Origin: CBDATA01 sp965215615
Lineage (GTDB): Bacteria; Acidobacteriota; Vicinamibacteria; Marinacidobacterales; Marinacidobacteraceae
DNA length: 64,000 bases
NCBI GenBank assembly: GCA_965215615.1
Contig: OZ244068.1
Span: 310,001 to 374,000 of the forward strand
Direction of reading: 5' to 3'
The stretch's first letter is position 1, and every line of letters starts with the position of its first letter. Below, one piece after another: positions 1 to 8,124 of the stretch. A program made the translations under genes and the position numbers. The notes under the pieces are model-generated. The model saw nothing but the letters and a program-made list of their open reading frames with translations, had not been told where the DNA came from and did not search any database.

Positions 1-1074
1 CCGAAGATGGTGACCGACGCGTTCGTCCGCTACACCTGGCAGCAGGAGGAAGCGCCGGTGTACACCATGTGGCAGCTTCTCGAGCCTCGCAAGGAACATG
101 TCCGGCAGCGGCTCGCCGGAGTGTTCGGTTGTGACCCGGAAGAGATCGCACTGGTTCGCAACACCTCCGAGGCGATGGAGATCCTGTTGCTCGGGATGGA
201 CCTCCAATCGGGAGATCAGGTGCTCACCACCACCCAGGACTACGGGCGGATGCTGACCACCCTGGATCAGCGGGCGCGCCGCGAGGGCATCGAGATCGAG
301 TACATCCAGATACCGGTTCCCGCCGAGAGCGACGAGGAAGTGATCGAAGGGTTCCGGAACGCGATCACCGATCGGACGCGGGTCATCCTCATGTCCCACC
401 AGATCAACCTCACCGGTCAGATTCTCCCGGTGAAGGGCGTGTGTGACATGGCGCGCGAACACGGCGTGGAAGTCATGGTGGACGGTGCCCACTCGTTCGC
501 GCAGTTCGAGTTCCAGCAGGAAGATCTCGGCTGTGACTACTTCGGGACCAGCCTTCACAAATGGCTGCTGGCTCCGAAGGGAACCGGCATGCTCTATGTG
601 AAGAAGGACCGGATTCCGTCCATCTGGCCGCTGATGCCGGCCCCCGAGCGGATGGACTCGGACATCCGCAAGTTCGAGGAGATCGGCACCCACCCGGCCG
701 CCAACTTCGTGGCCTGCGGCGAGGCGATCACCTTCCACAACACGATCGGGGCCGCAAACAAGGAAGCACGTCTCCGTTACCTGAAGAACGCCTGGGCGGA
801 CCGGCTCTCCGCCCTTCCCGACACCGAGCTCCACACCTCCCGCGATCCGCGGATGAGCTGTGCGATCGGCAACATCAACCTGAAAACGGTGGAGGCGACG
901 AGACTCCGGGACTACCTCTGGGACAAGCACCACATCATCGTCGTCGCGATCATGCACGAGGAATTCCAGGGCCTGCGCGTCACCCCCAACCTCTACACGA
1001 CCATGGGGGAGCTGGACTACTTCTGCGAGGTCTATGAACACGTCGCCAGAAACGGGCTCCCGCGCTCTGCCTGA
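1..1074 (+). CDS. Class V aminotransferase (cysteine desulfurase-like fold), 5' end outside window
   Basis: PLP-dependent fold-type I enzyme. The reading frame is open to the left edge; 357 codons are visible, and family members usually have about 400-430 residues, so a short N-terminal part is missing. Counting from the first in-frame ATG at base 7, the cofactor aspartate lies in VDGAHSF (D159) and the Schiff-base lysine in SLHKWL (K185). The C-terminal half has the small-domain pattern of isopenicillin-N-epimerase/cysteine desulfurase-like proteins. Many relatives carry a Tat signal, but that region is not visible. The gene ends 8 bases before the ATP-grasp gene and is probably co-transcribed with it, which suggests supply or processing of an amino-acid substrate for that system. 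The exact substrate cannot be read from sequence. Confidence 0.85.
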   Translation, partial: PKMVTDAFVRYTWQQEEAPVYTMWQLLEPRKEHVRQRLAGVFGCDPEEIALVRNTSEAMEILLLGMDLQSGDQVLTTTQDYGRMLTTLDQRARREGIEIEYIQIPVPAESDEEVIEGFRNAITDRTRVILMSHQINLTGQILPVKGVCDMAREHGVEVMVDGAHSFAQFEFQQEDLGCDYFGTSLHKWLLAPKGTGMLYVKKDRIPSIWPLMPAPERMDSDIRKFEEIGTHPAANFVACGEAITFHNTIGAANKEARLRYLKNAWADRLSALPDTELHTSRDPRMSCAIGNINLKTVEATRLRDYLWDKHHIIVVAIMHEEFQGLRVTPNLYTTMGELDYFCEVYEHVARNGLPRSA

Positions 1075-1082
1075 CTCTCGAG

Positions 1083-2555
1083 GTGGCTGAGACGACCGCG
1101 CCGTCGCCCGTCCGCGCGGCTCCCGGTTTCCGCCAGTACGAGTGGGATCCGGTCTATCACGACGAGATGTTCGAAGCGGAGCACGTCCCCCGGGGGCACT
1201 ACCGGCTGCTCCACGAGACTCTTTCGCGCATGCCGCCCGAGCAGCTCCGCCAGATCCAGGAGCGGGTGACCCGCAGCTTCCTGCATGAGGGGATCACTTT
1301 CACCGTTTACGGCGACGAGCGGACCATCGAGCGGGTGTTCCCGATCGACTGCCTGCCCCGCATCATCCGGGGCGAAGACTGGGATCAGGTGGCGCGGGGA
1401 CTCGAGCAGCGCATCCAGGCGCTGAACCTGTTCCTCCGGGATATCTACAACCGGGGCATGATCATCCGGGACGGGGTGGTTCCGGCCGACATGGTCTATG
1501 GCAGCCCGCACTACCTGCTCCCGATGCGCGGGGTGAGCGTCCCGAAAAACGCCTACGTCTCGGTTTGCGGAACCGACCTCGTCCGCACCCACGACGGGTT
1601 CGCGGTTCTCGAGGACAACCTTCGGGTTCCTTCCGGAGTGAGCTACATGCTCGCCTGTCGCGATGCCACCAAGCGCAGCATGCCACGGCTCTTCCGGAGT
1701 TACCGGGTGCGCGAGGTCGAGCAGTACAGCGCCCTGTTGCTCGGGATGCTGCGTTCGCTCGCCCCGGCGCACGCGAGCGATCCGAAGATCGTCCTGCTGA
1801 CTCCCGGTGTGTACAACTCCGCCTACTACGAGCACGCCTTCCTCGCACGCGAAATGGGGATCGAGCTCGTGGAGGGGCGCGACCTGCTCGTGCATCAGGA
1901 GCGGGTCTATATGCGGACCACCGCCGGACTCGAAGCGGTGGACGTGATCTACCGGCGACTGGATGACGATTTCATGGATCCGGTCACTTTCCGGCCGGAT
2001 TCGCTGCTCGGCGTTCCGGGGCTCTTCCACGCCTACCGGGCCGGCAAGGTCGCCATCGCCAACGCTCCCGGAACCGGTGTCGCCGACGACAAGGGCGTGT
2101 ACGCCTACGTACCCGACATCATCAGGTACTACCTCTCCGAAGATCCGCTTCTCCACAATGTCCCCACCACGCTTTGCCGACGCCCGGAAGGCCTCGCCTA
2201 CACGCTCGACAACCTCGACAAGCTGGTGGTGAAGATGGTCGGAGAATCGGGCGGCTACGGAATGCTCATCGGTCCCCACGCCTCGGCGGCGGAACGGGCC
2301 GAATACGCCGAGCAGGTGAAGGCCAACCCGGAGAATTTCATCGCACAGCCGACCCTCGCGCTCTCCCGCGCACCGTGCCTCGTCGGCTCGCACATCGAAT
2401 CCCGGCACGTGGACCTCAGGCCCTTCGTGCTGCAGGGGGACACGACGGAGATCGTCCCCGGCGGCCTCTGCCGGGTCGCGCTCAAGAAGGGCAGCCTCGT
2501 CGTGAACTCCAGCCAGGGCGGGGGATCCAAGGATGCCTGGATCGTGGACGCCTGA
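1083..2555 (+). CDS. Circularly permuted ATP-grasp protein (DUF404/DUF407 family)
   Basis: 490 residues, GTG start. The N-terminal half has the family look (YHDEMF near the start, then the LFLRDIYN helix and the PHYLLPMRG segment). The permuted ATP-grasp nucleotide-binding part follows, with VLEDNLRVPSGVSYM in the middle and the glycine-rich GESGGYGML loop around residues 386-394. The family is predicted to form amide bonds (COOH-NH2 ligase) and is almost always encoded beside an alpha-E protein and a transglutaminase, exactly as here. It ends 2 bases before the alpha-E start. The true substrate of these ligases is not known. The SD is poor, so the start is the weakest part of the call; the next in-frame ATG would remove the conserved N-terminus. 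Confidence 0.9.
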   Translation: MAETTAPSPVRAAPGFRQYEWDPVYHDEMFEAEHVPRGHYRLLHETLSRMPPEQLRQIQERVTRSFLHEGITFTVYGDERTIERVFPIDCLPRIIRGEDWDQVARGLEQRIQALNLFLRDIYNRGMIIRDGVVPADMVYGSPHYLLPMRGVSVPKNAYVSVCGTDLVRTHDGFAVLEDNLRVPSGVSYMLACRDATKRSMPRLFRSYRVREVEQYSALLLGMLRSLAPAHASDPKIVLLTPGVYNSAYYEHAFLAREMGIELVEGRDLLVHQERVYMRTTAGLEAVDVIYRRLDDDFMDPVTFRPDSLLGVPGLFHAYRAGKVAIANAPGTGVADDKGVYAYVPDIIRYYLSEDPLLHNVPTTLCRRPEGLAYTLDNLDKLVVKMVGESGGYGMLIGPHASAAERAEYAEQVKANPENFIAQPTLALSRAPCLVGSHIESRHVDLRPFVLQGDTTEIVPGGLCRVALKKGSLVVNSSQGGGSKDAWIVDA

Positions 2556-2557
2556 TC

Positions 2558-3541
2558 ATGCTCGCCCGGGTCGCCGACAACCTCTACTGGATGAGCCGCT
2601 ATCTCGAGCGGGCGGACCAGACCACCCGCCTGCTGGGAGTGCAGGTGAACGCGCTCGCCGACCAGCCGGCAGCGGTGGTGGCGGATGGCTGGCGACGGCT
2701 CTTCCTCGGCCTCAGCACCGCTCCCGCCGGCGGAACCTCCTTCCTCGGGTCGGAGGATGAGGACGGCTTTCTGCTGGCCGATGCCTATTCGCTGACCGAT
2801 TACATGACCTTCGAGACCGAAAATCCGGGCTCGATCCTCTCGCTGTGGGGCCGATCCCGCGAAAACGCCCGACAGGCGCGCCAGGAGATCACCTCCGAGA
2901 TGTGGGGGCATCTGAACCGCCCGTTCCTGACGCTCCGGGAGCAACAGCTCCACATGTTCTGGAACCAGCAGCCCCACCTGTTCTACCGCGAGACCTCGGC
3001 ATCCATCTATCTCTTCCGCGGGGTCACCGACAACAGCCTGCGCCACGGCCCCTCGTGGGACTTCATCCGACTGGGTCGTTTCCTGGAGCGCATGCAGGTG
3101 ACCACCGAAGTGCTGGACGCATATCGCCCTTCGCTGGAGGAGACCGAAGCCGGCCCCGACTGGTCGCTGCTGCTTCGCAGTTGCGCGAGTTTCGAGCCGT
3201 TCTGCAAGCTGCACACGGCTGCGATCCTGCCGCACCGGGCCATGAGCTTCCTCATCTACGACCCCCAGTCTCCCCACACCCTGCGGTTCGCCGCCGAGGA
3301 ACTCCGCACCAGTCTTCAGCGCATCGACCCGGAGGGAAACGGCCGCGACCGCCCCTCTCCGGCGCATCGGGTGGCGGGCCGACTTCGGGCGCTGCTCGCC
3401 TACGGTTTCGACGAAGGGGACCAGGCGGCAGACTTCGGCCGCACTCTCGCCGAAGTGAGGCGCCTCGCACGGAAGCTCCACGAAGAGGTGTATCGGCGCT
3501 ACATCTTCTACCCTGCCGACCAGGCTCTTCGGGTCACCTGA
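2558..3541 (+). CDS. Alpha-E domain protein (DUF403)
   Basis: 327 residues, all-helical. The start is fixed by the family-typical N-terminus MLARVADNLYWMSRYLERA, which begins 2 bases after the ATP-grasp stop; the frame is open further upstream but that part is only a shadow of the previous gene. The family has no demonstrated biochemical role; a conserved glutamate-rich helical bundle gives it its name. It consistently accompanies circularly permuted ATP-grasp ligases and transglutaminases and is presumed to be their partner, perhaps handling the product or scaffolding the complex. Full length for the family, no disruptions. Confidence 0.9.
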   Translation: MLARVADNLYWMSRYLERADQTTRLLGVQVNALADQPAAVVADGWRRLFLGLSTAPAGGTSFLGSEDEDGFLLADAYSLTDYMTFETENPGSILSLWGRSRENARQARQEITSEMWGHLNRPFLTLREQQLHMFWNQQPHLFYRETSASIYLFRGVTDNSLRHGPSWDFIRLGRFLERMQVTTEVLDAYRPSLEETEAGPDWSLLLRSCASFEPFCKLHTAAILPHRAMSFLIYDPQSPHTLRFAAEELRTSLQRIDPEGNGRDRPSPAHRVAGRLRALLAYGFDEGDQAADFGRTLAEVRRLARKLHEEVYRRYIFYPADQALRVT

Positions 3542-3548
3542 CGCCGCC

Positions 3549-4463
3549 ATGTCCACCGAGTCGCGCTTCCTGCGCATCCGCCACCTGACCCGGTTTCGCT
3601 ACTCGTCACCGGTGCGGGAGGCGGTCATGACCGTGTGCAAACAACCGCAGAACGACGCGGGCCAGCACGTGGAGAGCTTCGAGATCGAAACCACTCCCGG
3701 GTCGGTGCTCCACGATTACGAGGACTGTTTCGGTAACGCGGCCTGTTTTTTCGACATTCCTGGCGAACACCAGGAGCTCCTGGTGGATGCCCGCTCGATC
3801 GTGGGTATCCATCCCCCGAAGCAGAAGCCCGATGAGGAGTCGCCCGGATGGGATGCCCTTTCCGGGCTGGAGTCGGGCAACCTCTGGCACTTCCTGAACC
3901 CCACGCCGCTGACCGAGCCGACTCCTCTTCTCGCGTCGTTCGCGAAAGAGCAGAAGATCAAGCGGCTCTCGACCCCTCTCGCCTCCCTGAAGCGTCTCTC
4001 CCACCAGCTCAACGAGGCCATCGCCTACGACTCGGAGGCCACCCTGGTCACTTCCACCGCCGACCACGCGCTCGAGGAGCGACGCGGGGTTTGCCAGGAC
4101 TACGCCCACATCATGCTGGCGATCACCCGCGGCTGGGGTGTCCCGTCCCGCTACGTCTCCGGTTACCTGCACGCCGAGCGCCCCGAGGATCCGGATGCCA
4201 GGATGGCCCGTGGCAGCCACGCCTGGGTGGAATGCCTGCTCCCCGGCATCGGCTGGGTCGGTTTCGACCCCACCAACGATTCGATGCCCGGCGAGCGCCA
4301 CGTCCGGGTCGCAACCGGGCGCGACTACCGGGATGTACCGCCAACGCGCGGAACATTCCGAGGAGCGGTGGAACAGGAACTCGAAGTATCCGTTAGCATT
4401 AGCAGGCTACGCCCCGACTCCCACAGCGAGGACGAGGCTTGGCCCGAGTTCGCGAACACCTGA
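3549..4463 (+). CDS. Transglutaminase-like cysteine protease/amide-modifying enzyme
   Basis: 304 residues. An N-terminal beta domain (residues about 8-85, the bacterial transglutaminase-like N-terminal region) precedes a papain-fold core. The catalytic triad is visible: C182 in RRGVCQDYAH, H224 in GSHAWVE and D240 in GFDPTND. No signal peptide is seen, so it is probably cytoplasmic. In this gene neighbourhood such proteins are predicted to cleave or transfer the amide product made by the ATP-grasp partner; this is inference, since bacterial members act mostly as peptidases. It starts 7 bases after the alpha-E stop, completing the three-gene core of this conserved system. The self-processing Ntn/proteasome-like protease sometimes found in such clusters is absent here. 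Confidence 0.88.
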   Translation: MSTESRFLRIRHLTRFRYSSPVREAVMTVCKQPQNDAGQHVESFEIETTPGSVLHDYEDCFGNAACFFDIPGEHQELLVDARSIVGIHPPKQKPDEESPGWDALSGLESGNLWHFLNPTPLTEPTPLLASFAKEQKIKRLSTPLASLKRLSHQLNEAIAYDSEATLVTSTADHALEERRGVCQDYAHIMLAITRGWGVPSRYVSGYLHAERPEDPDARMARGSHAWVECLLPGIGWVGFDPTNDSMPGERHVRVATGRDYRDVPPTRGTFRGAVEQELEVSVSISRLRPDSHSEDEAWPEFANT

Positions 4464-4490
4464 TCCGCCGTAGTACCCTCGAATCCCTTC

Positions 4491-4952
4491 ATGACCGCCA
4501 CGGAATCCGGAAACTCCGCCACATCGGCCAGCTTCCCGGTCGATCCCACCCTCGAGGGAATTTCCCAGCTCAGCGAGCAGGTGCAGGAGTTCGCAGAGTC
4601 ATGCGATGTTCCGAGCGTTCACCTTCAGCGGGTGTCGCTCGCCATCGATGAGCTGCTCACCAACATCATCCTTTATGGCACCGATCAGGAAACGCCGCCG
4701 GCGATCCTGGTTTCGGTTACCATTGACGAGTGCGATCTGCGGGTTGAAGTCGAGCACACCGGTCCGGCTTTCGACCCGTTTCAGGACGCGGCGTTACCTG
4801 ACACTTCGCTCGGGGTGGAGAAACGGCCCATCGGGGGTCTGGGGATCTTCCTCGTTCGATCACTCATGACCAGCGTCCACTACCAAAGAGTTGGCGACCG
4901 CAACAGGGTCAGGCTGACCCGGACGCTGGAAGCACCCGGCCAGGGGGGTTAA
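4491..4952 (+). CDS. Anti-sigma factor serine kinase-type ATP-binding protein (RsbW/SpoIIAB-like)
   Basis: 153 residues with a GHKL-type ATPase fold. The N-box helix has the acid/asparagine pair (E54 and N58 in IDELLTNIILYG) and the glycine-rich lid GGLGIFLVRS is at about residues 115-124. The usual acidic D-x-G of the G1 box is changed to EHTGPAFDP. Such proteins bind a sigma factor and phosphorylate a STAS antagonist; the antagonist is the next gene, 6 bases on. No sigma factor or PP2C phosphatase lies in the window, so the target is unknown. It follows the transglutaminase by 27 bases in the same direction and could be the distal part of that operon. Confidence 0.87.
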   Translation: MTATESGNSATSASFPVDPTLEGISQLSEQVQEFAESCDVPSVHLQRVSLAIDELLTNIILYGTDQETPPAILVSVTIDECDLRVEVEHTGPAFDPFQDAALPDTSLGVEKRPIGGLGIFLVRSLMTSVHYQRVGDRNRVRLTRTLEAPGQGG

Positions 4953-4958
4953 ACCATC

Positions 4959-5297
4959 ATGAACATCGTGTCCGAGACACGAGACGGCGTACTCTTCCTT
5001 CGCCCGGAGGGTCGCATCGACACCCGGACCGCCGGCGAATTCGAGAAGGCGGCGATGGGCGCGATGGACGAATCGACGCAACCCGCCAAGGTGCTGGTGG
5101 ACTTCGGTGCCCTCGACTACATCAACAGCACCGGAATGCGGGTCCTGCTGATCCTCGCCAAGCGGCTTTCGGCGACCTCCGGCAAACTGGTGCTCTGCGG
5201 GATGAAGGAACACATCGTCGAGGTGTTCAGCATCAGCGGATTCAACCAGATCCTGACGATCACCGACACCGAAGAGGAAGCCCTGACCCGATTCTGA
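4959..5297 (+). CDS. STAS-domain anti-sigma factor antagonist (SpoIIAA/RsbV-like)
   Basis: 112 residues, a single STAS domain. The phosphorylatable serine is in the canonical INSTGMR loop (S57). Partner of the ATP-binding anti-sigma protein just upstream: unphosphorylated antagonist frees the sigma factor, and phosphorylation by the kinase inactivates it. It ends 19 bases from the convergent rluB-cmk gene; I see no clear terminator in the short gap. Confidence 0.92.
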   Translation: MNIVSETRDGVLFLRPEGRIDTRTAGEFEKAAMGAMDESTQPAKVLVDFGALDYINSTGMRVLLILAKRLSATSGKLVLCGMKEHIVEVFSISGFNQILTITDTEEEALTRF

Positions 5298-5316
5298 TCA
5301 CACCCGGCGGGGCTCG

Positions 5317-6768
5317 CTATACGTCGCGGGCAGCCTGGACCAGCTCCAGCACGCGGTCCGCGGATTCCTCGAGCGAAAGGTCGCTCGTATCCAGGCGGTG
5401 AGCATCCTTCGCCGCACGTAGCGGCGCGGTGGCGCGTCCCTCGTCGGTTTCGTCCCGTTTCCGAAGATCCTCGCCCACCGCGGCCGGATCGCGCCCCCCT
5501 TCGTCGGCGGATCGCCGGCGGGCGCGGACTTCCGGCCGGGCTTCGAGAAAGATCTTCACCGGTGCCTGCGGGAACACCACGGTGCCGATATCCCGCCCCT
5601 CCATGACTCCACCGCCCGAAGCCGCCTGCCGCCAACGGTCCGCCAGCAGTTCCCGGAGCCCGGCGTGCACCGCCACCCGGGAGGCCGCGACTCCGACCTC
5701 CGGTTCGCGCACCGCTGTCGAAACATCCTCCCCATCGAGAAACACCCGGCCGTCCGGCTCGAGAAAAACCCGATAGACGAGCGGGCACAGAGCCTCCTCG
5801 TCGTCGAGCGAGATGTCGAGCCGCAGTGCGAGGAGCGCCACCGCCCGGACCGAAGCTCCGGTGTTGAACCAGGAAAGGCCGGCCTTTTCGGCCACGATAC
5901 GGGCAAGGGATGTCTTTCCCGAACCGGCCGGGCCATCCACGGCTACCACGAAAGGACGCGGTTCGGGCGCGGTCGTTTTTCGGCCCTTCGACCTTTCGGG
6001 TTTTCCGAATGTTTCGGGCGATGCCTGCCGGATCGCCTCGCGCAGCCCCTCGACTTCCTCGGGGGTCAGCTTGCGGAATTTGCCTGGAAGGAGTCCCCGG
6101 TCCACCAGGCTGCCGATCCGGGTGCGATGCAGCTCGAGCACCGGATGCCCGAGGACAGCGAGTACCCGCCGGATTTCGCGGTTCCGGCCGCCCCGCAGCA
6201 GGATCCGGAGCCGGGCGCGGCTCTTGCCCTCGTCCGGGTGCGCATGGCGGGCCAGAACCTCCACCCGATCGAGACGGAGCGGTTCGCGGTCCACCCGCAC
6301 GCCGCGTTCGGCACGGTCGAGTGTTTCGTCCGAGGGCAGGCCGCGCACGGTGGCGAAGTAGGTCTTGGGAAGCCGGTAACGTGGATGCGCCACCCGCTCC
6401 GCGAGCTCTCCGTCATCGGTCAGCAGCAACAGCCCGGAACTCGCGCCGTCCAGCCGGCCGACCGGATAAAGCGAACGAAGCCCCGGTGGGAGGAGCTCGG
6501 TGACCGTTGGCCGCCCCGACGGGTCCGAGCGGGTAGTGAGCACCCCGATCGGCTTGTTCATGATCACATGGCGGCGGGGCCGGTCCACGAAGCGCAGCCG
6601 GGTGCCGTCCACCCGGATGTCGTTCTTCGCCGGGTCAGCCCGCACTCCCTGAACGCGCATGACCTCTCCGTCCACGGTCACCCGTCCCTCCGCGATCATC
6701 TTTTCTGCCGCCCGGCGCGAGGCGATTCCCGCCGCCGAGATCAGCTTCTGGAGTCGTTCCCGGCCCAT
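5317..6768 (-). CDS. Fused rRNA pseudouridine synthase (RluB/RsuA family) - cytidylate kinase
   Basis: 483 residues encoding two enzymes in one uninterrupted frame. Residues 3-60 are an S4 RNA-binding domain; 65-245 are the pseudouridine synthase with the catalytic aspartate in GRLDGASSGLL (D107), as in RluB/RsuA enzymes modifying rRNA. A basic linker (about 250-271) leads to a CMP kinase domain with P-loop DGPAGSGKTS (278-287) and the EGRDIGTVVFP signature (390-400), making CDP from CMP for nucleotide supply. The usual DTGAMYR stretch is NTGASVR here, so the conserved tyrosine is missing. The start overlaps the scpB stop as TGATG. In many genomes rluB and cmk are adjacent separate genes after scpA/scpB; here they are joined. 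Confidence 0.92.
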   Translation of the reverse strand: MGRERLQKLISAAGIASRRAAEKMIAEGRVTVDGEVMRVQGVRADPAKNDIRVDGTRLRFVDRPRRHVIMNKPIGVLTTRSDPSGRPTVTELLPPGLRSLYPVGRLDGASSGLLLLTDDGELAERVAHPRYRLPKTYFATVRGLPSDETLDRAERGVRVDREPLRLDRVEVLARHAHPDEGKSRARLRILLRGGRNREIRRVLAVLGHPVLELHRTRIGSLVDRGLLPGKFRKLTPEEVEGLREAIRQASPETFGKPERSKGRKTTAPEPRPFVVAVDGPAGSGKTSLARIVAEKAGLSWFNTGASVRAVALLALRLDISLDDEEALCPLVYRVFLEPDGRVFLDGEDVSTAVREPEVGVAASRVAVHAGLRELLADRWRQAASGGGVMEGRDIGTVVFPQAPVKIFLEARPEVRARRRSADEGGRDPAAVGEDLRKRDETDEGRATAPLRAAKDAHRLDTSDLSLEESADRVLELVQAARDV

Positions 6769-7379
6769 CAGGATGTCCCCTCGTCAGCGAGGCCGGACTC
6801 CTTCGGTACCTCGTCCTTCTCGACCTCCTCGAGCTGCGGCAAATCCTCGATCCGATCCAGGCCAAACCGTTCGAGAAAATGGCGGGTCGTCCCGTAGAGC
6901 AGCGGCCGGCCCACCACCGGCTTCCGGCCGCGGCTCTCGACGAGGCGCGCCCGGAGCAGGGTTCCCACCACCGCCTGCGAGTGCGCCCCGCGCAACTCGT
7001 TCAGCTCCGGCATGGTGATCGGCTGACGGTAGGCGATCACCGAGAGCGTCTCCATCGCCTGGTGCGAAAGGCGGCCCTCCCGGCGCGGCGTGAGCAATCG
7101 CTCGATGGAGTCGCGGTGTTCCGCCCCGGTGACCAACTGGTACCCGCCGGCCACCCGAACCAGCCGTAGCCCGGAGCCGGGAAGATCGCAGCGGGCCTCG
7201 AGCCAAACGAGCGCGCGCCGGACTTCGGCCGGCCGGACACCCAGCGCGGTGGCGAGACCCTGCGCCGGCAGCGGAGCGCCGTGCGCGAAGAGCAGCGCCT
7301 CCACCGCGGCGGCGAGCGCGCTCAGCGCCTCCTGCTCCTCAGGGTTCGCGTCCGACGATCCAGATGGGTCCGAAGTCAA
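6768..7379 (-). CDS. scpB: Segregation and condensation protein B
   Basis: ScpB dimerises through winged-helix domains and joins ScpA and SMC in the chromosome-condensing complex. The protein shows the family start pattern (ALLFAHGAPLP) and the central METLSVIAYRQPITMPELNELRG helix-turn-helix region. The chosen start is TTG at 7379, preceded closely by AGGAT and inside the 3' end of scpA (41-base overlap); GTG at 7400 and an ATG at 7511 are alternatives, but the additional residues they add are shadow of scpA. About 203 residues, usual for the family. The stop overlaps the rluB-cmk ATG. Confidence 0.85.
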   Translation of the reverse strand: MTSDPSGSSDANPEEQEALSALAAAVEALLFAHGAPLPAQGLATALGVRPAEVRRALVWLEARCDLPGSGLRLVRVAGGYQLVTGAEHRDSIERLLTPRREGRLSHQAMETLSVIAYRQPITMPELNELRGAHSQAVVGTLLRARLVESRGRKPVVGRPLLYGTTRHFLERFGLDRIEDLPQLEEVEKDEVPKESGLADEGTS

Positions 7380-8124
7380 GATCCTGCACCACCGAAACAC
7401 GGCGTCCCCGGGCGAGCTCCAGAACCGCAAGGAATGCCGCGATGAACGCCGAACGCTCCAGTTGACCGAGAAGTATCGCCTCGAGGAGTTCCTCGAAGTC
7501 CCGACGGACACCGGGCGGTACGGCCTCCTCGATGCGCCGCATCACCGAAGACACCGAAAGCACCACCCGCGGAGCGGGAACCTGCGGCCTCGCTCTCACC
7601 CGCTCCGCTACCCGACGGAAGGCTTCGACCACGGCGAAGAGATCCACTTCCGCCATGGTCTCGACAGGAGATCGGCCGCCCTCGACCTGCGCCTGGGGCC
7701 GCACCCACATCGAGCTGCGCTGTTTCAGGTTGCGCCGGAGCGAAAGCGCCGCCTCCCGATAGCGGGCGTATTCCGCGAGCCGGGCGTTCAGATCCCGCAG
7801 AAGTTCCTCCTCGGTGCGGTTTTCGCCGGAAGAAGGTCTCGGAAGCAGCCTTCGGGCCTTGATCCGGAGCAGCACGGTGGCCAGCTTCAGGAACTCGGAA
7901 CCCACCTGGAGATCCAGCACATCCATGACCCGGATGGCATCGAGATACTGCCGGGTAATCGCCGCCACCCGGATTTCCAGCGGATCGGCGCGGCCCTCGC
8001 GCACCAGGCGGATCAGTAGCTCGAGCGGGCCATCGAAGGACGGATCCCCGTCTCCCGGCAGGCGGATGTGGTAGCCCGGAAAGGGCGAAACCGCCTGGGT
8101 CTCGGGCAGGTAGAGCAGGGTCAT
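7339..8124 (-). CDS. scpA: Segregation and condensation protein A
   Basis: 261 residues. ScpA is the kleisin of the SMC-ScpAB complex. The N-terminal kleisin part (FDGPLELLIRLVREGRADPLEI) is unmistakable, followed by the helix DLQVGSEFLKLATVLLRIKARRLLP, a charged middle, and a C-terminal winged helix that ends in a typical LLELARGRRV-like segment. The ATG overlaps the trpS stop codon (ATGA), so the two are probably translationally coupled in the uvrC-trpS-scpA-scpB-rluB/cmk operon. Confidence 0.93.
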   Translation of the reverse strand: MTLLYLPETQAVSPFPGYHIRLPGDGDPSFDGPLELLIRLVREGRADPLEIRVAAITRQYLDAIRVMDVLDLQVGSEFLKLATVLLRIKARRLLPRPSSGENRTEEELLRDLNARLAEYARYREAALSLRRNLKQRSSMWVRPQAQVEGGRSPVETMAEVDLFAVVEAFRRVAERVRARPQVPAPRVVLSVSSVMRRIEEAVPPGVRRDFEELLEAILLGQLERSAFIAAFLAVLELARGRRVSVVQDLDFGPIWIVGREP

